Below, in pieces: positions 1-7,199 of a DNA stretch of 14,714 nucleotides. The notes beneath the pieces were generated by a model. It did not search any database and was not told the origin of the DNA. It saw nothing but the letters and a program-made list of their open reading frames with translations. The stretch is from Sedimentibacter sp. Lineage in GTDB: Bacteria; Bacillota; Clostridia; Tissierellales; Sedimentibacteraceae. The translations under genes and the position numbers were made by a program. How positions within the stretch are numbered: the first letter of the stretch is position 1; every line of letters begins with the position of its first letter. The DNA is taken from assembly GCA_029256005.1 (NCBI GenBank), contig JAQSYS010000016.1:1-14714 (forward strand), given 5' to 3'.

Positions 1-173
1 TTCAATAAGGCATTATAAATTTTTTCATGTCTTTCTTCATCGTTTGCTAATTGCTCGAAAAATTTTTCGCCTATTCTTGCTTCGCTTGCAAGTGCTCTGT
101 AAAGATTTGTCGCTGATTTTTCATTTTCTGCAATAGTTTTAAGTAAATTTGTTCCGTTCCATTTAACAGTCAT
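1..173 (-). CDS. Ferritin-like/rubrerythrin-type diiron protein (N-terminal part, runs off the left edge)
   Basis: Only the first 57 codons are in the window. The ATG (171-173) has a clear AGGAGGAAC Shine-Dalgarno just upstream (about 176-184 on the minus strand). The translation begins MTVKWNGTNLLKTIAENEKS and continues with an amphipathic helix, then DEERHEKIYNAL. The Glu in the first helix (AENEKSATNLYRALA) followed by an ExxH-type motif (EERHE) is the pattern of a four-helix ferritin-like diiron domain as in rubrerythrin. Family members handle peroxide or iron in the cytoplasm. Whether a rubredoxin domain follows cannot be seen because the C-terminus is missing. The gene is divergent from ade, with 224 bp between the two starts. 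Family assignment is moderately sure; subtype is unknown. Confidence 0.75.
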   Translation of the reverse strand, partial: MTVKWNGTNLLKTIAENEKSATNLYRALASEARIGEKFFEQLANDEERHEKIYNALL

Positions 174-316
174 GTTGTTCCTCCTATTTAAATTATCTAA
201 ATGATTATTACCCAGGAAAATTTCTATTAAAACATGTTTTTAATATTTATTGGGATTTTTTTCTATAATTCGAATCATAAATAGCTAATGATTTCATAAA
301 TACTATTAATACTTTC

Positions 317-345
317 TTTACAAAAGGTTTAGAAAGCATTATTAT
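317..345 (+). promoter_or_regulatory. Predicted sigma-A promoter of ade
   Basis: A -35 TTTACA (317-322) is followed by a 17-bp spacer and a -10 TATTAT (340-345), each one mismatch from consensus. The start would lie near 352, giving a leader of only about 46 nt before the ade ATG. That leaves no room for a purine riboswitch, and no aptamer-like core is visible in 174-397. Confidence 0.55.
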
Positions 346-397
346 TAAAATAAATGGATATATTTGTATATGACTTTATAAATTAAAGGGGTGCCAT

Positions 398-2185
398 ATG
401 AAAATAAAAACTAAGAATAGAAGAGATTTAGTTGAAGCTGCACTTGGAAAAAAACCATGTGATTTAGTCATAATAAATACGCAAATTATAAATGTATTTA
501 CAGGAGAAATTTACAAGGGTGATGTTGGAATTTATGATGGATACATAGCTCACATACAATGTGACCCTGACGGAGAAAATCCATGCGAGAAAAGGCTGAT
601 AGGAACTCATTATTGCGATGCAAAAGGCAGGTATTTATTACCTGGCTTTATTGATGCCCATGCTCATATTGAAAGCACCATGATGACTCCTAGGAATCTA
701 GCCCAAGCTGTTATTCCCTACGGAACAACCACCATGATAACTGACCCTCATGAAATCGCAAATGTATGTGGTATGGAAGGTGTTATTTACATGCATGAAT
801 GTAGCTTAAATCTACCAATGAGACAGCTGATTTTAGTGCCTTCATGTGTGCCTGCAGTACCTGGCCTGGAAAATTCAGGAGCTAAGTTCTCTCATAAAGA
901 AGTTAAATCTCTTTTGAATCTTGATAGAGTTATAGGACTTGCTGAAGTTATGGATTTTGTAGGAGTTATCAATAGCGATGAAAGAATGACGAGCATTATT
1001 AATGCTGTTGATGAAAAAAATATGTTTATCGAAGGTCATGCACCTAATTTAACCGGAAGAGAATTATCCGCTTACCTTTGTGCGGGCCCAAATAGTGACC
1101 ATGAAAGTACAACTTCTGCTGAAGCAAGAGAAAAAATCAGATCTGGTATGTTTGTGGATGCAAGAGAAAGCTCAATCAGCAAAAACGTTGAAGCAATAAT
1201 AGATGGAATCAAAGGTTTTAGATATTTTGACAATCTAACTCTCTGCACAGATGACAGAGAACCTGAGGATATTATTAAGAATGGGCATATGAATGATGTT
1301 GTAAAGAAAGCTATTCATTGCGGAATGCATCCTATTGATGCCATTAGAAGTGCAACATTAAATGTCGCAAGAGAAATAGGTGCAAAAGATTTAGGGGCAG
1401 TAGCACCTGGATTTATTGCTGATTTAATTCTTGTAGATGATTTGGAAGACATGAATCCATATGCTGTTTTTTTTGAAGGCAAATTAGCAGCAAAAAACGG
1501 GAAATTGATTGAAGAAATCGAAAATATAAATTTTGATTTAGAAGAAAGAAACACAGTAATTATTGAAAATCTCACAATAGATAATTTTGTTTTCAAAACA
1601 CCAATAGTGGAAGGCAAAATCAATACTCGAATTATTAAATATTTAGACTTTAATTCTGCAGACACAGAATTTATATTCGAAGAACTGCCTGTTATAAATG
1701 GCTGTCTGGATATTTCCTCTGATAATGATTTAAAATATGTTGTTGTTATAAACAGACACCATGAGCACAATACTATTGGCTATGGAATTGTGCGAAATTT
1801 TGGCACTAAGCATGGAGCTGTAGGCAGCACTGTATCACACGATTGCCACAACTTGATAGTTGTTTATGATGATCCCCAAAATGGTTATGCAGCAGCTATG
1901 AAAATTATGGAAAATGGCGGCGGCTTAAGCTGTGCCTCAGAAGGCGTTATAAAAGGCAGCCTTGCTCTTCCGATTGCCGGCTTAATGTCTAAAAAAACAT
2001 GTGTTGAATTATCTGAGGAATCAACTGAAATGAAAAAAGCATTAAGAAATCTAGGATTGACAGAAAGTGAAAATCCTCTCCTTCGCATTGCCACGCTAGC
2101 ACTTCCTGTAATACCAGAAGCCAAAATGAGTGATTTAGGAATAGTAGATGTGTTAGAACAAAGAATCGTTCCAATGTTTGAGTAA
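398..2185 (+). CDS. ade: Adenine deaminase
   Basis: This 595-residue protein is close to the usual length of bacterial adenine deaminase (AdeC/YfkA-type, about 580-600). It belongs to the amidohydrolase superfamily and converts adenine to hypoxanthine plus ammonia in the cytoplasm, feeding purine salvage or catabolism. The metal-site residues are in order: FIDAHAHIEST with H88 and H90, DPHE with H118, LAEVMDF with E183, EGHAP with H214, SDHE with H235, and CTDDR with D285. The C-terminal part (about 390-595) is the extra domain typical of this family, with the Gly-rich ENGGGLSCASEG segment. The ATG at 398 follows AAAGGGGTG at good spacing. It is transcribed alone and ends at a hairpin shared with the convergent metY. 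Confidence in function is high. Confidence 0.95.
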   Translation: MKIKTKNRRDLVEAALGKKPCDLVIINTQIINVFTGEIYKGDVGIYDGYIAHIQCDPDGENPCEKRLIGTHYCDAKGRYLLPGFIDAHAHIESTMMTPRNLAQAVIPYGTTTMITDPHEIANVCGMEGVIYMHECSLNLPMRQLILVPSCVPAVPGLENSGAKFSHKEVKSLLNLDRVIGLAEVMDFVGVINSDERMTSIINAVDEKNMFIEGHAPNLTGRELSAYLCAGPNSDHESTTSAEAREKIRSGMFVDARESSISKNVEAIIDGIKGFRYFDNLTLCTDDREPEDIIKNGHMNDVVKKAIHCGMHPIDAIRSATLNVAREIGAKDLGAVAPGFIADLILVDDLEDMNPYAVFFEGKLAAKNGKLIEEIENINFDLEERNTVIIENLTIDNFVFKTPIVEGKINTRIIKYLDFNSADTEFIFEELPVINGCLDISSDNDLKYVVVINRHHEHNTIGYGIVRNFGTKHGAVGSTVSHDCHNLIVVYDDPQNGYAAAMKIMENGGGLSCASEGVIKGSLALPIAGLMSKKTCVELSEESTEMKKALRNLGLTESENPLLRIATLALPVIPEAKMSDLGIVDVLEQRIVPMFE

Positions 2186-2216
2186 GTCTCAAAATAATTC
2201 TAAATAAAGAAAAACC

Positions 2217-2252
2217 AAAAAAATCAAGAGCTTATATGTTCTTGATTTTTTT
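2217..2252. terminator. Bidirectional intrinsic terminator between ade and metY
   Basis: Perfect 13-bp arms (AAAAAAATCAAGA at 2217-2229 and its complement at 2240-2252) enclose a 10-nt loop. The A-run on one side and T-run on the other give a U-tail in both directions, so one hairpin can end both convergent genes. Confidence 0.85.
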
Positions 2253-2258
2253 CTATAA

Positions 2259-3524
2259 TTAAATTTGTTCTAATGCTTGCTCTAAATCCTCAATTATATC
2301 ATCGATATTTTCAATTCCTACTGAAAGTCTTACCAACCCGGGAGTAATGCCTGCCGCTTTTAACTGGCTGTCACTAAGCTGTCTGTGTGTGGAGCTTGCT
2401 GGATGAAGAACACAGGTGCGTATGTCTGCAACATGGACTTCATTTGAAGCAAGTTTTAATGAATCAATAAATTTAACTGCATTCTCTCTGTTTCCTTTTA
2501 TAGATACTGAAATTACACCAGCACATCCATTAGGAACATACTTTTTAGCCAGTTCATAATATTTATCGTTTTTTAATCCAGGGTAACTTACGAATTCAAC
2601 TTTATCAGAATTACTTAAAAACTCAGCAACCTTTAATGCATTGCAGCAATGTCTGTCCATTCTAATTGCTAATGTCTCAAGACCTAAATTCAATAAAAAT
2701 GCAGCATTAGCAGATGGATATGCGCCGATGTCCCTCATAAGTTGAACTCTTGCTTTTGCAATATAAGCCGCTTTGCCGAAGTGCTCAGTGTAAACTACTC
2801 CGTGATACGATTCATCAGGCTCAGTAAATTCAGGGAATTTTCCGTTTGCCCAATTGAAATTTCCGCTGTCAACTATTGCACCACCAAGTTGCACTGCATG
2901 ACCATCCATGTACTTTGTAGTAGAATGAGTAACAATATCTGCACCAAACTCAAAAGGTCTGCAAAGATATGGAGTTGCAAATGTATTGTCAACTATTAAC
3001 GGCACATTATTTTTATGAGCAAGTCGTGCGAATCTTTCAATATCAAATACAACAAGTGAAGGGTTTGCTATAGTTTCTCCGAATACTACCTTTGTATTTT
3101 CTTTGAACTCTTTTTGAATTTCCTCGTCTGATAAATCCTGGCTTACAAATGTACATTCAATGCCGAATTTCTTTAATGTTACAGCAAAAAGATTTATGGT
3201 TCCTCCGTAAATTGAAGCTACGCTTATAAAATGATCTCCAGCTTTTAATACATTCAAAAGACACAGCAAGGAAGCTGCCTGCCCTGATGTAGTGCACATA
3301 GCACCTATCCCGCCCTCCATAGCGGCAATTTTTTCTTCTACTGCAGCAACGGTTGGATTAGAAATACGTGAATACATATGTCCTGACTCAGTTAAATCAA
3401 ATAATTTACCTATATGATCAGATGAATCATATTTATATGTTGTGCTTTGATAAATCGGAAGTGCTCTAGGCTCTCCGTTTTTTGGATGATAACCTTCATG
3501 AAGGCATTTAGTTTCAAATTTCAT
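2259..3524 (-). CDS. metY: O-acetylhomoserine sulfhydrylase (aminocarboxypropyltransferase), PLP enzyme
   Basis: This 421-residue Cys/Met-metabolism PLP enzyme makes homocysteine from O-acetylhomoserine and sulfide (direct sulfhydrylation) in the cytoplasm. Visible signatures are YSRISNPT (51-58), the cofactor-phosphate loop TTSGQAA (78-84), the pyridine-ring Asp in VDNTFATP (D179), the Schiff-base lysine in HSTTKYMDGH (K204), and PDESYHG (236-242). The last motif and the length favour MetY over the shorter cystathionine gamma-synthase/MetC-type relatives. The ATG (3522-3524) follows GGAGGAAAC directly. It stands alone between the FprA-type gene's terminator and the shared terminator with ade. 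Its leader is short and shows no SAM riboswitch or T-box. Homologous methionine gamma-lyase is the main alternative, but the MetY-type motif argues against it. Confidence 0.92.
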   Translation of the reverse strand: MKFETKCLHEGYHPKNGEPRALPIYQSTTYKYDSSDHIGKLFDLTESGHMYSRISNPTVAAVEEKIAAMEGGIGAMCTTSGQAASLLCLLNVLKAGDHFISVASIYGGTINLFAVTLKKFGIECTFVSQDLSDEEIQKEFKENTKVVFGETIANPSLVVFDIERFARLAHKNNVPLIVDNTFATPYLCRPFEFGADIVTHSTTKYMDGHAVQLGGAIVDSGNFNWANGKFPEFTEPDESYHGVVYTEHFGKAAYIAKARVQLMRDIGAYPSANAAFLLNLGLETLAIRMDRHCCNALKVAEFLSNSDKVEFVSYPGLKNDKYYELAKKYVPNGCAGVISVSIKGNRENAVKFIDSLKLASNEVHVADIRTCVLHPASSTHRQLSDSQLKAAGITPGLVRLSVGIENIDDIIEDLEQALEQI

Positions 3525-3582
3525 GTTTCCTCCTGATGATTTTTTTTAATACCTAATTCTTTAAAAATAAATATATTTACAG

Positions 3583-3611
3583 ATTATAACACTTAACTTT
3601 TTTAATTTCAA
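3583..3611 (-). promoter_or_regulatory. Predicted sigma-A promoter of metY
   Basis: On the minus strand, TTGAAA (3606-3611), a 17-bp spacer and a perfect TATAAT (3583-3588) lie about 59 bp upstream of the metY ATG. A 6-2-6 dyad (AATACA-TG-TGTATT, 3631-3644) sits about 20 bp upstream of the -35 and could be an activator site; that role is a guess. Confidence 0.65.
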
Positions 3612-3683
3612 TATAATTATACTCTGTCCGAATACATGTGTATTTAAAACGCATTCAATTGTTTCATATTGCCTTAGTAATAT

Positions 3684-3714
3684 AAAATAAAAAAATTGGG
3701 GATTACCCCAATTT
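3684..3714 (-). terminator. Intrinsic terminator of the flavodiiron gene
   Basis: Read on the minus strand, AAATTGGGG (3706-3714), a 4-nt loop and CCCCAATTT (3693-3701) are followed by a run of seven T and more AT. It lies about 30 bp past the stop codon of the FprA-type gene. Confidence 0.88.
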
Positions 3715-3742
3715 CAGTTTACTATATAAAAAATAATATTAA

Positions 3743-4945
3743 TTAATTTATTGATTTAAAAAAATCTTCAACAAATTTATCTACAACTTCTTCTTGCTCC
3801 TGCTTCATGGAGGAAGTTACTTCGAAAGGTTCGCCTACTATGTCCATATTTTTCATAGAGCCTATAATTTCCTGCATTATTTTTACTGACTGTGGTGACC
3901 ATGTTCCACTTCCAACCAGTCCAACCTTACGATTTTGCATATTTAAAGCTTTTATTTCATTTAATAAGGATTCCATGCCATAATACAATCCCATGTTATA
4001 TGTTACTGAACCAAATATCACATGGCTGTATTTCCATATGTCAGATATAATGTATGAAGGATGAGTTTTGGAAATGTCATATACGCGCATATCCTTCACT
4101 CCCTTTTGAGCAAGCTTATTAGCTATAACATTAATTGTATTTTCTATATTTCCATACATAGAAGCATATACTAACACAACTCCATTTTTCTCAGGTTCAT
4201 ATTTGCTCCATTTATCATATTTGTTCAATATATATGGTAGATTCTCTCTCCAGATTGGTCCGTGAAGTGAACATATCATATTTACTTCATAATCTTTTAA
4301 TTTCTTTAATGCACTTTGAACCTGTTGTCCATACTTTCCAACAATGTTTGAATAATAACGTCTTGCTTCTTCCAAATAATAATGGTCATAATCCGTTTCA
4401 TCGCAGAAAATATTTCCTGCCAATGCTCCAAATGTTCCAAATGCATCTGCAGAAAATAGAATTTTCTCAGTTTCTTCATATGTAAACATAACCTCAGGCC
4501 AATGAACCATAGGTACAGTCATAAACTTCAAATTATGTCTTCCCAGACACAAAGTTTCACCGTCTTTAACTTCCAGCATATTCATGCTGTAATCAAAATC
4601 ATAAAATTGACCTATGAACTGAAATGTTTTTTTATTACCGACAATTTTAATATTTGGATATCTTTTTACAAGTTCCTCTATATTAGCGCAGTGGTCCGGT
4701 TCCATATGGTTTATAACCAAGTAATCCAAGTCCCTGCCATTTAATACATGAGTTATGTTCTCAATAAACAATCTACTTATGGCTGTATCAACGGTATCCA
4801 TTAAAGCAGTTTTTTCATCTAAAATTAAAAAAGAATTGTAGCACACACCATTGGGAATAGGAAACATATTTTCAAAGCGCTCAAGCCTTCTGTCATTGCC
4901 GCCTACCCAATATATATTTTCACTGATTTTCTGAACACTATGCAT
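3743..4945 (-). CDS. A-type flavodiiron protein (FprA family O2/NO reductase)
   Basis: This 400-residue cytoplasmic flavoprotein has the usual two-domain length of the family. The N-terminal metallo-beta-lactamase-like domain (about 1-250) carries a full set of diiron ligands: H80, E82 and D84 in NHMEPDHC, H148 in PMVHWPE, D167 in LFSADAFGTFG, and H228 in CSLHGPIW. The C-terminal flavodoxin-like domain (about 255-400) begins VLVYASMYGNIENT, the FMN phosphate loop. Family members reduce O2 to water and/or NO to N2O, taking electrons from rubredoxin or F420. In an anaerobe this is an oxygen or NO scavenging enzyme, which fits the perR-rubrerythrin operon elsewhere in the window. The ATG (4943-4945) has GGAGTG upstream, and a promoter and terminator frame the gene alone. 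Substrate preference cannot be read from sequence. Confidence 0.93.
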   Translation of the reverse strand: MHSVQKISENIYWVGGNDRRLERFENMFPIPNGVCYNSFLILDEKTALMDTVDTAISRLFIENITHVLNGRDLDYLVINHMEPDHCANIEELVKRYPNIKIVGNKKTFQFIGQFYDFDYSMNMLEVKDGETLCLGRHNLKFMTVPMVHWPEVMFTYEETEKILFSADAFGTFGALAGNIFCDETDYDHYYLEEARRYYSNIVGKYGQQVQSALKKLKDYEVNMICSLHGPIWRENLPYILNKYDKWSKYEPEKNGVVLVYASMYGNIENTINVIANKLAQKGVKDMRVYDISKTHPSYIISDIWKYSHVIFGSVTYNMGLYYGMESLLNEIKALNMQNRKVGLVGSGTWSPQSVKIMQEIIGSMKNMDIVGEPFEVTSSMKQEQEEVVDKFVEDFFKSIN

Positions 4946-4990
4946 TTTATCACTCCTACTTTTATTGCTATCTCTAAAGTTAATTAATTA

Positions 4991-5018
4991 ATTATATCAC
5001 AATCTTTTCCTATGTCCA
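4991..5018 (-). promoter_or_regulatory. Predicted sigma-A promoter of the flavodiiron gene
   Basis: On the minus strand TGGACA (5013-5018), a 16-bp spacer and a perfect TATAAT (4991-4996) precede the ATG by about 46 bp. The -35 lies only 11 bp past the stop of the upstream DTD2-like gene, and no terminator is visible there, so read-through from that gene is also possible. Confidence 0.6.
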
Positions 5019-5029
5019 ATTTATTAATA

Positions 5030-5983
5030 TCATTTATTCCAACTTATATTTTCTGGGTTCCTTAAAGCTTGGTGTTTTATTATAGGAACATTGTATTTTT
5101 CCCCAAGTTTTCTAACTAAATCTTTGTAACAGCCCTTAAGCTTGTCATGAAAAACAATGCCGTCTATTCCGCCTTTTATTGAATCAATGCATTCAGAAGC
5201 TTTATTTATACCATTTTCATTTTCATATTCTCCGGACACCAGCCACTGATTTGCTATTATATGAGAAATCCCAAAGAATTCCTGTCCTTCATTCCATGAA
5301 GCATGGACCGATTCTGCAAAATTCGGATCAAAATGTACACCTCCAACACAAAGTAGATTATGAAGTTTTATATCTTCATCAAATATATGTAAGAGTGAGT
5401 GCGCCAAAACTCTACATGCTTCTTTGTTAAACCAGCTATCAGTTTCACTGCCTACCTCTATGTCCACCATTGGAACAGGATATTTCAAAAGAAGTCCAGC
5501 ATCTCCTTCTCCATCATAAACTCCTGACCAGTGAGTAGCTTCAGTTACGACTCTAAAGTCATCCAGCCCCTTTTCTTTTCTGATTTTTTCCATTGCCCAC
5601 ATTAAATTGTGGTTATACAATGGATTTGCCGGTCCAAAGCATCCTGAATTGACATCACCAATGGTATGGACAGTTATGACCTTTTCAGGTGCATTGATTC
5701 CTTCGTGCCAAGTAACCATTCCTGACATATCAAAATCGCCAAAATATTTATTCATATCAGGTAAGAATTTAGTGTAATCTCTGCATATAGCTATGTCAGT
5801 AGGAGCAAAATAATATTCGTTCTTGTTTTCATCCACATACTTCATTACTTCTCTACCATCAAAGGGGAAACCTGCGGGAGTTAGATTTAATTCTTCCATT
5901 AAAATGTCCCACACAATATAACTTACATAACCCCAATCATGGTTGTCACAAATATAATATACAACTCTTTTATTTTCTTTCAT
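5030..5983 (-). CDS. DTD2/GEK1-like D-aminoacyl-tRNA deacylase (archaeal/plant-type family)
   Basis: This 317-residue protein matches, by motif, the family of archaeal DtdA/plant GEK1 (DTD2), which hydrolyses D-aminoacyl-tRNA to recycle the tRNA. Motifs in order are VITVHTIGD (102-110, family HxxGN), VTEATHWSGV (146-155, family EATHHGP), VDIEVGSETDSW (173-184, family EiGSTxxeW), LLCVGGVHFDPNFAE (210-224, family GGGHYaPrfTe), ISHIIANQ (239-246), and a C-terminal GIVFHDKLKG...YNVPI (275-301, family VDWKGLKGeer..gIpv). Candidate functional histidines are H106, H151, H217 and H241. Several motif positions differ from the archaeal form (N to D at 110, H to W at 152, Y to F at 218), so activity is inferred. 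The ATG follows AAGGAG by 9 nt. It is followed by the flavodiiron gene. An uncharacterised relative with another ester substrate is the main alternative. Confidence 0.72.
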   Translation of the reverse strand: MKENKRVVYYICDNHDWGYVSYIVWDILMEELNLTPAGFPFDGREVMKYVDENKNEYYFAPTDIAICRDYTKFLPDMNKYFGDFDMSGMVTWHEGINAPEKVITVHTIGDVNSGCFGPANPLYNHNLMWAMEKIRKEKGLDDFRVVTEATHWSGVYDGEGDAGLLLKYPVPMVDIEVGSETDSWFNKEACRVLAHSLLHIFDEDIKLHNLLCVGGVHFDPNFAESVHASWNEGQEFFGISHIIANQWLVSGEYENENGINKASECIDSIKGGIDGIVFHDKLKGCYKDLVRKLGEKYNVPIIKHQALRNPENISWNK

Positions 5984-6014
5984 CTCCAGTAACTCCTTGT
6001 TAATATAATTAAAT

Positions 6015-6042
6015 ATTATACCACAAATTTGGTAATTTTAAA
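6015..6042 (-). promoter_or_regulatory. Possible promoter of the DTD2-like gene
   Basis: Minus-strand TTTAAA (6037-6042), a 16-bp spacer and TATAAT (6015-6020) lie about 32 bp upstream of the ATG. The -10 is perfect and the -35 weak (4 of 6). Confidence 0.45.
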
Positions 6043-6092
6043 CATAATTACGGCATTTTAACTATTTTTGTATAAATAATTTAATAAAAAGA

Positions 6093-6147
6093 TTTGACTA
6101 ACGTCAAAATCAACTCCCCTGCCCCTCAATCTTGAGGGGTAGTTTTT
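6093..6147 (+). terminator. Terminator-like hairpin with a preceding small dyad, no gene assigned
   Basis: CCCCTCAA (6122-6129) and TTGAGGGG (6132-6139) form a GC-rich stem followed by TAG and six T (6143-6148), a plus-strand intrinsic terminator by shape. Just upstream, TTTGAC (6093-6098) and GTCAAA (6103-6108) form a second 6-bp dyad around TAAC. No plus-strand gene precedes it, since the DTD2-like gene upstream is on the minus strand. It could end a small RNA, insulate the transposase remnant that starts at 6198, or be left over from a lost gene. Confidence 0.55.
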
Positions 6148-6197
6148 TCTCAGTTTCAGTCTTTTCTTTTATTCAAATTTGTTGTATTATCTTTTTT

Positions 6198-6334
6198 ATG
6201 AGCAAATATTCTATTAAGCGAATTTTCAAAGATAATTGGAATTCATTTTAAATACACCACTAAATATTCGCAGCGTTGTTACTGAAGAAGTCAATAAAAT
6301 TTGTATTGTTAATTATAAGACTCTTTTTAAATAA
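6198..6334 (+). pseudogene. Decayed 5' fragment of a transposase (zinc-binding-domain IS type)
   Basis: An ATG at 6198 opens MSKYSIKRIFKDNWNSF and then stops at 6249-6251. In another frame, starting near 6245, the sequence continues as NTPLNIRSVVTEEVNKIC and stops at 6332-6334. Joined, this reads like the start of clostridial transposases with an IS91-type zinc-binding domain, which I recall as following the pattern IF..NW..F....IRpVV..EV.K...C. One extra T in the TTTT run at 6246-6249 would restore one reading frame across the break. The zinc-finger and catalytic parts that should follow are absent, so the piece is both frameshifted and truncated. No Shine-Dalgarno is seen. The family match is from memory of the motif pattern and is moderate at best. 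The remainder of the 468-bp gap (5984-6451) holds only the promoter, hairpin and terminator listed separately. Confidence 0.45.
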
Positions 6335-6401
6335 GCATGTTAAAAATAATGGTACACTTATGAATTGAATTAAGTAGATAATACCTGATAGAATTACAGT
6401 T

Positions 6402-6434
6402 ACACACAAAAGCCGGCGTGAGCTGCAGCCGGCT
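6402..6434 (-). terminator. Intrinsic terminator of the 3D-domain/membrane-protein operon
   Basis: On the minus strand AGCCGGC (6428-6434), a 10-nt loop and GCCGGCT (6411-6417) are followed by TTTTGTGTGT. It starts 17 bp past the stop codon at 6452. The stem is strong but the T-tail is interrupted by G. Confidence 0.75.
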
Positions 6435-6451
6435 AATCTCCTGTTGATTTT

Positions 6452-7189
6452 TTACATGGGCACCCAAATAGAGCGACCATCCTTGTCATATCCAACTTTC
6501 TTTGAGGCTCTGACGAAACTTCCATCTTTTGCATTAAATTCACAAATTGCCATCATGCTTTCACCTTTTTCGTTAGGTGATTCTGGTGATATCCCATAAA
6601 TCAAAAGTATCAAAGAATCATCAATAGCCGACTCATATATAGAATAATGATATCCTTTAATCCAGTCTTGTTGTGTTGTACCTGGCATGAGTTTCAATTC
6701 TTTGATTTTATCTAATACTACTTTATCATTAGAGTCTATCTTAATGTCATTAACTCTATATTTTCCAATAGCTAAGTGACTCTCTCCATTTTCATTGTCA
6801 GGAATATCTTTAGCTTCACTTATAAAATCTATTCTAATTATATCCCCTCTCAACGCACAAACAATAACTTTTGAACCCTTAATATCGCCAAATTCACCGT
6901 TCCAAGCGGCCCTCTTTCCGTCTTTACCCGGATCTATTGTTTTGTCTTTTTCAATACTGTCGGTACTTGTTATGCTAATTAACAATGGATCCTCCATAAG
7001 CTTCTGTGCAATTATATATTGAGTCATAAAATTAATAGCTTCTTTAGCAGAGTAGCTTTTAATATTACTGCTCTCTAAAACTGTTTCCGTATAGCGCTGT
7101 GTTTTGAATCCTTGTAATACAATAAATATACCAGCGCAGATAATTATAGAAATAAGAATAATTATTATCTTTTTTCTTCTATTGTTCAT
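6452..7189 (-). CDS. Membrane-anchored extracytoplasmic protein of unknown function
   Basis: I do not recognise this 245-residue protein. It starts with a basic NNRRKK segment and one strongly hydrophobic stretch (about residues 8-27), which predicts a single N-terminal signal-anchor helix with the rest outside the cell. The outer part is hydrophilic and mixed alpha/beta in character. It ends with the strand-rich MMAICEFNAKDGSFVRASKKVGYD, which loosely recalls PepSY-like repeats, too weakly to call. It starts 10 bp after the stop of the upstream 3D-domain gene, behind an AGAAGAGAG Shine-Dalgarno, so the two are almost certainly co-transcribed. A terminator follows. The pairing suggests a cell-envelope role, perhaps as a partner or inhibitor of the exported protein; that is inference only. 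Confidence 0.8.
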   Translation of the reverse strand: MNNRRKKIIIILISIIICAGIFIVLQGFKTQRYTETVLESSNIKSYSAKEAINFMTQYIIAQKLMEDPLLISITSTDSIEKDKTIDPGKDGKRAAWNGEFGDIKGSKVIVCALRGDIIRIDFISEAKDIPDNENGESHLAIGKYRVNDIKIDSNDKVVLDKIKELKLMPGTTQQDWIKGYHYSIYESAIDDSLILLIYGISPESPNEKGESMMAICEFNAKDGSFVRASKKVGYDKDGRSIWVPM

Positions 7190-7199
7190 AATCTCTCTT

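Noticed and set aside
174..397. Purine riboswitch in the ade leader
   Set aside because: The predicted leader is about 46 nt and the conserved aptamer core is not visible.
1315..1770. 151-codon minus-strand frame inside ade
   Set aside because: Antisense shadow of the conserved adenine deaminase; no start signal.
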